From NCBI GenBank assembly GCA_003565575.1, contig PXBV01000023.1, positions 1 through 9,522 on the forward strand: a stretch of DNA of 9,522 bases. The letters are read 5' to 3'. Every line of letters starts with the position of its first letter. The first letter of the stretch is position 1. Below the pieces are notes generated by a model, which saw nothing but the letters and a program-made list of their open reading frames with translations, was not told where the DNA came from and did no database searches. Both the position numbers and the translations under genes were made by a program. This stretch comes from Psychroflexus sp. (lineage in GTDB: Bacteria > Bacteroidota > Bacteroidia > Flavobacteriales > Flavobacteriaceae). Below, piece by piece: positions 6,269 to 9,522 of the stretch.

Positions 6269-7324
6269 ATGAAAAATTTCACTTTAATTTTTATATCGAC
6301 TCTTTTAACGCTTTCAGCTTGTAAAACTAATTCTGATGAAAAAGACTCCAAGCAACTAGCTCAAGACATTTCACAAACCAAATTCAGAATTGCACTTGGA
6401 AGTTGCAATAGGCAAAATTTACCTCAAGATTATTGGGCTACTATCCAGAAGGATACTGCTGATATTTTTATTTGGGGAGGAGATAATATTTATGCAGATA
6501 CACCTGACATGGAGTTGATGCAATCCATGTATGATACTCAAAAAAATAACCCACATTATAAAGCTTTTGTTTCAAGCCTACCCCATCCGCCTATTGGCGT
6601 ATGGGATGACCATGACTATGGGCTAAACGATGCTGGTAAAGAATGGGAGTACAGAGATGAAGCCAAACAACTGTTCATGGATTTTTTTGAAATAGATTCT
6701 ACGCACGTTATGGCAAGTAGAGGTGGAACTTTCCAAGCAGAAGTGATTCACGTGGGTGACAGGCAAGTTAAATTTTATTTATTGGATACGCGGTATTTTA
6801 GAGACGGCTTGCTGGACGCTGAAGACTCAAATTTAAGATATCAACCACACACTACTCAAGACTCTACATTACTTGGAGAAGAACAGTGGGCCTGGCTAGA
6901 AAACGAATTGAAATCTTCTACAGCAGATTTTAACATTATAATGAGTAGCATTCAGTTGTTATCAAATCAACACGGATTTGAAACCTGGGGTAATTTTCCA
7001 CACGAAGTTGAAAAAATACAAGAGCTATTGATTAAGTATTCTCCGAAAAATGTTTTGGTGTTAAGTGGAGATCGGCATATATCCGAGTTTTCTCAAAAAC
7101 AAATTGAAGGTTTAGCCTATCCAATTACAGATTTTACATCTAGTGGGTTAACCCATTCTTATACCGCTTACGATGGAGAGCCTAATCCTTATAGAGTTGG
7201 AAAAGTTGTTGCAGAAACGAGTTATGGAATAGTAGATTTGGATTTTGAAACTAACCAAGCAGAATTATCTATTCGCTCTACTAAAGATGGGTCTGAGATT
7301 CAAAGTTTAAAGCTTTCGTTTTAA
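6269..7324 (+). CDS. PhoD-like alkaline phosphatase/phosphodiesterase lipoprotein
   Basis: The 351-residue protein begins with a lipoprotein signal (TLSAC, Cys18) and then a single PhoD-type metallophosphatase domain from about 38 to the end. Motifs in order are LGSCNRQ (Cys46), WGGDNIYAD (Asp72, Asn73, Tyr75), GVWDDHDYGLNDAG (110-123), LLDTRYFRD (171-179) and LSGDRHISEF (265-274). These match the metal-binding positions of PhoD enzymes, whose Bacillus subtilis member uses iron and calcium to hydrolyse phosphodiesters. The N-terminal Ig-like domain of classical PhoD is missing, as in compact family members, and no Tat twin-arginine motif is present, so lipoprotein export through Sec is likely. 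It should act outside the inner membrane to release phosphate from organic phosphodiesters or monoesters; the exact substrate is unknown. It is transcribed divergently from nrnA. No Pho-box-like repeat is recognised upstream. Confidence 0.92.
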   Translation: MKNFTLIFISTLLTLSACKTNSDEKDSKQLAQDISQTKFRIALGSCNRQNLPQDYWATIQKDTADIFIWGGDNIYADTPDMELMQSMYDTQKNNPHYKAFVSSLPHPPIGVWDDHDYGLNDAGKEWEYRDEAKQLFMDFFEIDSTHVMASRGGTFQAEVIHVGDRQVKFYLLDTRYFRDGLLDAEDSNLRYQPHTTQDSTLLGEEQWAWLENELKSSTADFNIIMSSIQLLSNQHGFETWGNFPHEVEKIQELLIKYSPKNVLVLSGDRHISEFSQKQIEGLAYPITDFTSSGLTHSYTAYDGEPNPYRVGKVVAETSYGIVDLDFETNQAELSIRSTKDGSEIQSLKLSF

Positions 7325-7347
7325 AACGCTAAGTCTTTAGAATTGAT

Positions 7348-7355
7348 TACTTTTG
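7348..7355 (+). promoter_or_regulatory. Putative -7 element of ndk
   Basis: TACTTTTG followed by C matches TAnnTTTG and sits 22 bp before the ndk ATG, within the 53-bp gap after the phoD-like stop. A perfect 12-bp palindrome CGTTTTAAAACG (7318-7329) lies upstream, overlapping the end of the phoD-like gene. No clear TTG occurs at -33. It supports separate transcription of ndk. Confidence 0.55.
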
Positions 7356-7377
7356 CAGTCAAATAAAAAATAAGATT

Positions 7378-7797
7378 ATGTCAGGAAATAAAACATTCAC
7401 TATGCTTAAGCCAGATGCAGTTGCTAAGGGCTATATTGGTGATATCCTAAAACAAATTACAGGTTCTGGATTTAAAATTGTAGCACTCAAGATGACGCAA
7501 ATGACAGAAACTGATGCTAAAGCATTTTACGAAGTTCATAAAGAACGTCCATTTTATGGAGAACTTGTAGAGTATATGACTAGCGGACCAATTGTTGCTG
7601 CAATTCTTGAAAAAGAAAATGCGGTAGATGATTTCAGAACGTTGATTGGAGCTACCAATCCAGAAGAAGCGGCAGAAGGCACCATCCGTAAAAAATATGC
7701 TACTTCCATCAGTGAAAATGCTATCCACGGCAGTGATAGCGATGAAAATGCTTTAATAGAAAGCAACTTTCATTTTTCAGGAAGAGAGCAGTTTTAA
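7378..7797 (+). CDS. ndk: Nucleoside-diphosphate kinase
   Basis: At 139 residues it has the normal length of a bacterial Ndk. The enzyme moves the gamma phosphate from ATP to other NDPs through a phosphohistidine, balancing (d)NTP pools in the cytosol. Visible marks are the N-terminal TFTMLKPDAV (Lys11), HKERPFYGELVEYMTSGP (54-71), GATNPEEAAEGTIR (91-104, with Arg104) and the signature NAIHGSDS with the catalytic His117. All key residues are present and the C terminus is complete. It has its own promoter candidate and ends 23 bp before a strong terminator, so it is probably monocistronic, with possible read-through from the phoD-like gene. Confidence 0.98.
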   Translation: MSGNKTFTMLKPDAVAKGYIGDILKQITGSGFKIVALKMTQMTETDAKAFYEVHKERPFYGELVEYMTSGPIVAAILEKENAVDDFRTLIGATNPEEAAEGTIRKKYATSISENAIHGSDSDENALIESNFHFSGREQF

Positions 7798-7820
7798 ATT
7801 TAAAACTACTTATTAAAACT

Positions 7821-7854
7821 AAAAAGCCCTGTTTGGTTAGAAACAGGGCTTTTT
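7821..7854. terminator. Bidirectional intrinsic terminator between ndk and the beta-barrel gene
   Basis: A perfect 14-bp stem (7821-7834 with 7841-7854) encloses the 6-nt loop GGTTAG. The stem core is GCCCTGTTT/AAACAGGGC, with an A-run on one side and a T-run on the other. It therefore has the terminator form on both strands and serves the convergent ndk (+) and the outer-membrane protein gene (-), which ends 18 bp beyond. Confidence 0.95.
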
Positions 7855-7871
7855 AATTTATGTTTAATTAG

Positions 7872-8372
7872 TTATAATCCAAATTCAATACCAAGGCTTA
7901 AGGCATCAAATGAACCGCCATCAAGGTTTATGCTTCTAAAAGCTAGTACTAAATCTAAGGATTGGGTTATCCCATATTGAGCTTTTGGGGCCCAGTAAAA
8001 ACCATCGTCAATTCCGTCTGGTGATAATCCTAAGGCAAAGCCAAGATCAAGTCCTAAAGTAAACTTTTCAGAAGCTTGAAAACGACCTGATGCTGCGATA
8101 GGTAAAAATCCAAAATCATCGAAAGATACATCATCAAAAATTGGATTACTTATTGTCTTGCCAAAATAATTAAGATAACCCACGGTAAGACCAGCACCAA
8201 ATTGTTCTGAAACTTCCCATAAATAATTAGCTTCGACATTGATGCCGAAACTTGACACATCATTAGCATCTCCAACTGGAAGTGCTGCGCCTGCTCCAAT
8301 ATTGAACTGCTGAGCGACCATACTTGTACAGCTAATTAGAGCTATACCTATTACAAATAAAATTTTTCTCAT
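7872..8372 (-). CDS. Small outer-membrane beta-barrel protein
   Basis: I place the start at the ATG at 8372 (166 residues). The frame stays open to a TTG at 8402, but that TTG is part of the TATATTTG promoter candidate and would put ten extra residues before the signal peptide. Residues 1-18 or so form a Sec signal (MRKILFVIGIALISC then SMVAQ), most likely cut after VAQ; LISC around Cys15 could alternatively be a lipobox. The mature part is glycine-rich with alternating hydrophobic strands, such as FNIGAGAALPVGD, FGAGLTVGYLNYFG, FTLGLDLGFALGL and LSLGIEFGL, as in 8-stranded OmpA/OmpW-like porin-fold proteins common in Bacteroidota. Acidic loops (DDVSFDD, SPDGIDDGF) fit surface exposure. No enzymatic motif is seen and the function is unknown. 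It is monocistronic, with its own promoter and a shared terminator. Confidence 0.82.
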   Translation of the reverse strand: MRKILFVIGIALISCTSMVAQQFNIGAGAALPVGDANDVSSFGINVEANYLWEVSEQFGAGLTVGYLNYFGKTISNPIFDDVSFDDFGFLPIAASGRFQASEKFTLGLDLGFALGLSPDGIDDGFYWAPKAQYGITQSLDLVLAFRSINLDGGSFDALSLGIEFGL

Positions 8373-8399
8373 ATTTTTTAAGATTTTTAAATTATTAAG

Positions 8400-8407
8400 C
8401 AAATATA
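8400..8407 (-). promoter_or_regulatory. Putative -7 element of the beta-barrel gene
   Basis: On the minus strand TATATTTG followed by C matches TAnnTTTG and lies 27 bp before the chosen ATG (8372). The upstream DNA is very AT-rich with long A/T runs, like an UP element, but has no clear -33 TTG. This motif overlaps the alternative TTG start, which argues against that start. Confidence 0.55.
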
Positions 8408-8540
8408 GACTTAAAAAATAAATAATTTATTTTTTTTTTAAATTTTCATTAACAATTATAAAATACACGTTTTGAGTCATGTAGGTATTTCATCATTTTA
8501 GCTCAAGCAGATTATTGAAATCAATTTATTTTTAAATTTT

Positions 8541-8605
8541 ATAATTCCCTTGGCCGGGTATCTTCTCTTTGCCAGCCCAACCCTACCTCTAAACAGTTGA
8601 CTGGT
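8541..8605. repeat. Direct-repeat module, copy 1
   Basis: It begins ATAATTCCCT, has CGGGT about 15 bp later, then a pyrimidine-rich stretch with CCAACCC, and ends GTTGACTGGT. The same words in the same order recur at 8728-8781, so the two look like diverged copies of one module about 190 bp apart. The copies differ by insertions and deletions. Confidence 0.5.
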
Positions 8606-8619
8606 TAAGCCCCCCTAAC

Positions 8620-8645
8620 TCCCCCGAAGGGTGAGGACTTTTTTT
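8620..8645 (+). terminator. Weak hairpin with T-run in the spacer
   Basis: TCCCCC-GAA-GGGTGA forms a short stem with one mismatch (8620-8634) and is followed by seven T residues (8639-8645). The form is that of a weak + strand terminator, but no + strand gene precedes it. It may instead be part of the repeat mosaic: the words CCCTAACTCCCCC and GAAGGG are of a kind I associate with dispersed flavobacterial spacer repeats. Confidence 0.3.
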
Positions 8646-8648
8646 ATT

Positions 8649-8680
8649 TTGACTGGTGAACTGGTATACATTGACTGGTG
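8649..8680. repeat. TTGACTGGTG short repeats
   Basis: TTGACTGGTG occurs at 8649-8658 followed directly by AACTGGT, and again at 8671-8680. Further copies of TTGACTGGT start at 8597 and 8773. Spacing is irregular, so these are scattered repeats rather than an array. Confidence 0.6.
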
Positions 8681-8727
8681 TACTTTTAACTTTGTATTTT
8701 TTATTTTATGTTCTATTTTCTCAAACT

Positions 8728-8799
8728 ATAAAATTCCCTGATAGCTATCGGGTCTCTCCAACCTCCAAATTGTTGACTGGTGAAATGGTGAACTGGTGA
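8728..8799. repeat. Direct-repeat module, copy 2, with 8-bp tandem tail
   Basis: This copy starts ATAAAATTCCCT, contains CGGGTCTCTCCAACCTCC and ends TTGACTGGT, as in the copy at 8541. Here the end is extended into near-perfect 8-bp tandem units (CTGGTGAA, ATGGTGAA, CTGGTGAC; 8777-8800), which suggests replication slippage. An extra GATAGCTATC palindrome (8736-8752) is inserted compared with copy 1. Confidence 0.5.
8736..8752. repeat. GATAGCTATC palindrome, copy 1
   Basis: CCCTGATAGCTATCGGG is a palindrome with a perfect 10-bp centre and GC arms, with one T-G position. A related palindrome, CCGATAGTTATCGG, lies at 8894-8907 in the same spacer. Confidence 0.6.
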
Positions 8800-8893
8800 C
8801 AGTTGTCAGTTTTTTATTGACTGTTCGGTGTTATCTGGTAACTGATAGCTGGCAACTTTGCTCTCGGGATTTTCGCTTTGCTGCGATTTTCCT

Positions 8894-8907
8894 CCGATAG
8901 TTATCGG
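8894..8907. repeat. CCGATAGTTATCGG palindrome, copy 2
   Basis: A 6-bp inverted repeat (CCGATA/TATCGG) around GT, a variant of the palindrome at 8736-8752. It follows a segment with TTCGCTTTGCTGCGA, itself a small inverted repeat (8873-8886). Confidence 0.6.
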
Positions 8908-8937
8908 GGTTCTACTTTCAAACTTTCTACTTTCTAC

Positions 8938-9080
8938 GCGTTAGGGATGGGAACGGTAGCTTGGTGAGGCAAAAGCCTTTTTTTATGGCTGTACCAAAGC
9001 GACCGGTAGGAAGCTCTTGGTACGGCTAATAAAAACTGGCTTTTTGCATACCAACTATAGTGGACAGCCCGCCCGAACGC
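8938..9080. other. Compound hairpin element, possible structured RNA or MITE/REP-like repeat
   Basis: The ends are complementary: GCGTTAGGG (8938-8946) with CCCGAACGC (9072-9080), one mismatch. Inside, TTGGTGAGGCAAAAGCC (8961-8977) pairs with GGCTTTTTGCATACCAA (9038-9054), with a small internal loop and a bulge. Innermost, 8987-8997 pairs over 11 bp, including two G-U pairs, with 9017-9027, then AGC/GCT after a bulged C, closed by a 12-nt loop containing ACCGGT. The three nested stems make one long branched-free fold, far more order than the surrounding repeats, and it is visibly richer in G+C than nearby spacer. It encodes no protein. End motifs of this type (GCGTTAGGGAT..., GGACAGCCCG...AACGCCC) are familiar to me from flavobacterial spacers, from memory only. 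It lies 89 bp downstream of rny and could belong to its 3' UTR. Orientation is not determined. Confidence 0.6.
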
Positions 9081-9169
9081 CCAAATTATTCTTTACAAAA
9101 TAAAAAGTATGGGTTTAATTTTATATGAAATTAGAGCGTGTTATTGGAGTTTACGGTGGGCTAAGTTGG

Positions 9170-9522
9170 TTATTTTGCAATATTAATAGCTCTAGTTTCT
9201 CTTATTACGGTTACTTTTACCTGTCCAGGATACGTCATGTCGGTTTGGATTTTTTGTGAGATTTCAAATGAAAGCGCAGATGCTTTTTCATCGCTAACTT
9301 TTTCACTTTCCACGATCACTCTCAATTCTCTACCGGCTTGGATAGCATAGGCTTTTTTAACGCCTCCAAAACCAAAGGCTATGTCCTCGAGGTCTTTAAG
9401 ACGTTTTACATAAGAGTCAAGAACTTGACGTCTAGCGCCTGGTCTTGCGCCACTAATGGCATCACATACTTGAACTATGGGCGATAATAAAGAGGTCATT
9501 TCTACTTCATCGTGGTGAGCTC
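9170..9522 (-). CDS. rny: Ribonuclease Y, C-terminal part (start outside window)
   Basis: The frame is open to the window edge. An internal ATG at 9499 is not the start, since the residues before it (AHHDEVEM) continue the RNase Y sequence. The 116 visible residues are the end of the HD domain (HHDEVEMTSLLSPIVQVCDA, SGARPGARR) and the conserved C-terminal domain (KRLKDLEDIAFGFGGVKKAY, AIQAGRELRVIVESEKV, DMTYPGQVKVTVIRETRA). RNase Y is a membrane-anchored endoribonuclease that starts mRNA decay; the N-terminal membrane helix, coiled coil, KH domain and most HD metal ligands lie beyond the window. The C terminus ends normally (INIAK, TAA). No intrinsic terminator is seen directly downstream; the hairpin element at 8938-9080 is the next structure on its transcript. 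Confidence 0.96.
   Translation of the reverse strand, partial: AHHDEVEMTSLLSPIVQVCDAISGARPGARRQVLDSYVKRLKDLEDIAFGFGGVKKAYAIQAGRELRVIVESEKVSDEKASALSFEISQKIQTDMTYPGQVKVTVIRETRAINIAK

Larger units (their letters stand above)
8408..9169. other. Long gene-free spacer with short repeats
   Basis: No convincing reading frame, tRNA or rRNA gene is seen in these 762 bp. The first part (to about 8540) is A/T-rich and plain. From 8541 to 8937 the DNA is a mosaic of degenerate short repeats: the word TTGACTGGT, a module beginning ATAATTCCCT, GATAGCTATC palindromes, and an ACTTTCT tandem just before 8937. A compound hairpin element follows (8938-9080). The last 89 bp, next to rny, show nothing recognisable, not even a terminator for rny. 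Confidence 0.75.

Noticed and set aside
7447..7766. Two minus-strand open frames opposite ndk
   Set aside because: They lie wholly within the conserved ndk gene and their translations are low-complexity shadows with no family resemblance.
8597..8810. TTGACTGGT repeats as a CRISPR array
   Set aside because: The repeated word is only 9-10 bp, spacing is irregular, part is a direct 8-bp tandem, and no cas gene is nearby.
8966..8983. AGGC-AAAA-GCCT followed by T-run as a simple + strand terminator
   Set aside because: The same bases pair better with 9038-9054 in the larger nested fold, and no + strand gene precedes it. It could still act as an alternative fold.
8938..9080. A tRNA or tmRNA gene
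   Set aside because: No cloverleaf with TTCGA-type T loop or anticodon arm can be drawn; the fold is a single long nested hairpin.

Overview
The window reads as chromosomal DNA from a member of the Flavobacteriaceae (Bacteroidota). The evidence is an AT-rich base composition, a gldI gliding-motility gene, many lipoproteins with short signal peptides, few Shine-Dalgarno sequences, and several promoters of the Bacteroidota type TAnnTTTG. No phage, transposase, CRISPR array, tRNA or rRNA gene is visible.

Layout. (1) 1-2316: the 3' part of an envelope gene resembling DUF6503 on the + strand converges on, and overlaps by 23 bp, a minus-strand pair encoding a phytase-like esterase lipoprotein and a histidine-phosphatase lipoprotein, coupled by an ATGA overlap. 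(2) 2317-2495: a spacer with a REP-like palindrome and a terminator. (3) 2496-6196, minus strand: a tight operon nrnA > gldI > two tandem cyclophilin-FKBP lipoproteins, with junctions of -4, +1 and +17 bp. (4) 6197-7854, plus strand: a PhoD-like lipoprotein, then ndk with its own promoter, ending at a perfect 14-bp-stem terminator. (5) 7872-8372, minus strand: a small predicted outer-membrane beta-barrel protein. (6) 8408-9169: about 760 bp without a gene, made of short degenerate repeats and one compound hairpin element of about 143 bp. (7) 9170-9522, minus strand: the C-terminal end of rny (RNase Y), cut by the window edge.

How the genes fit together. The central operon carries five peptidyl-prolyl isomerase domains on three lipoproteins (one GldI FKBP, two cyclophilins, two FKBPs), so it looks like a periplasmic folding module serving secretion or gliding, led by the nanoRNA/pAp phosphatase NrnA. 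Three predicted phosphohydrolase lipoproteins (histidine phosphatase, phytase-like, PhoD-like) flank it and suggest envelope phosphate scavenging, though they are in different transcription units. Ndk, NrnA and RNase Y are housekeeping nucleotide/RNA metabolism.

Most of the window is ordinary flavobacterial core genome. The least explained parts are the repeat-rich spacer 8408-9169, above all its compound hairpin, and the tandem pair of diverged dual-family immunophilins.
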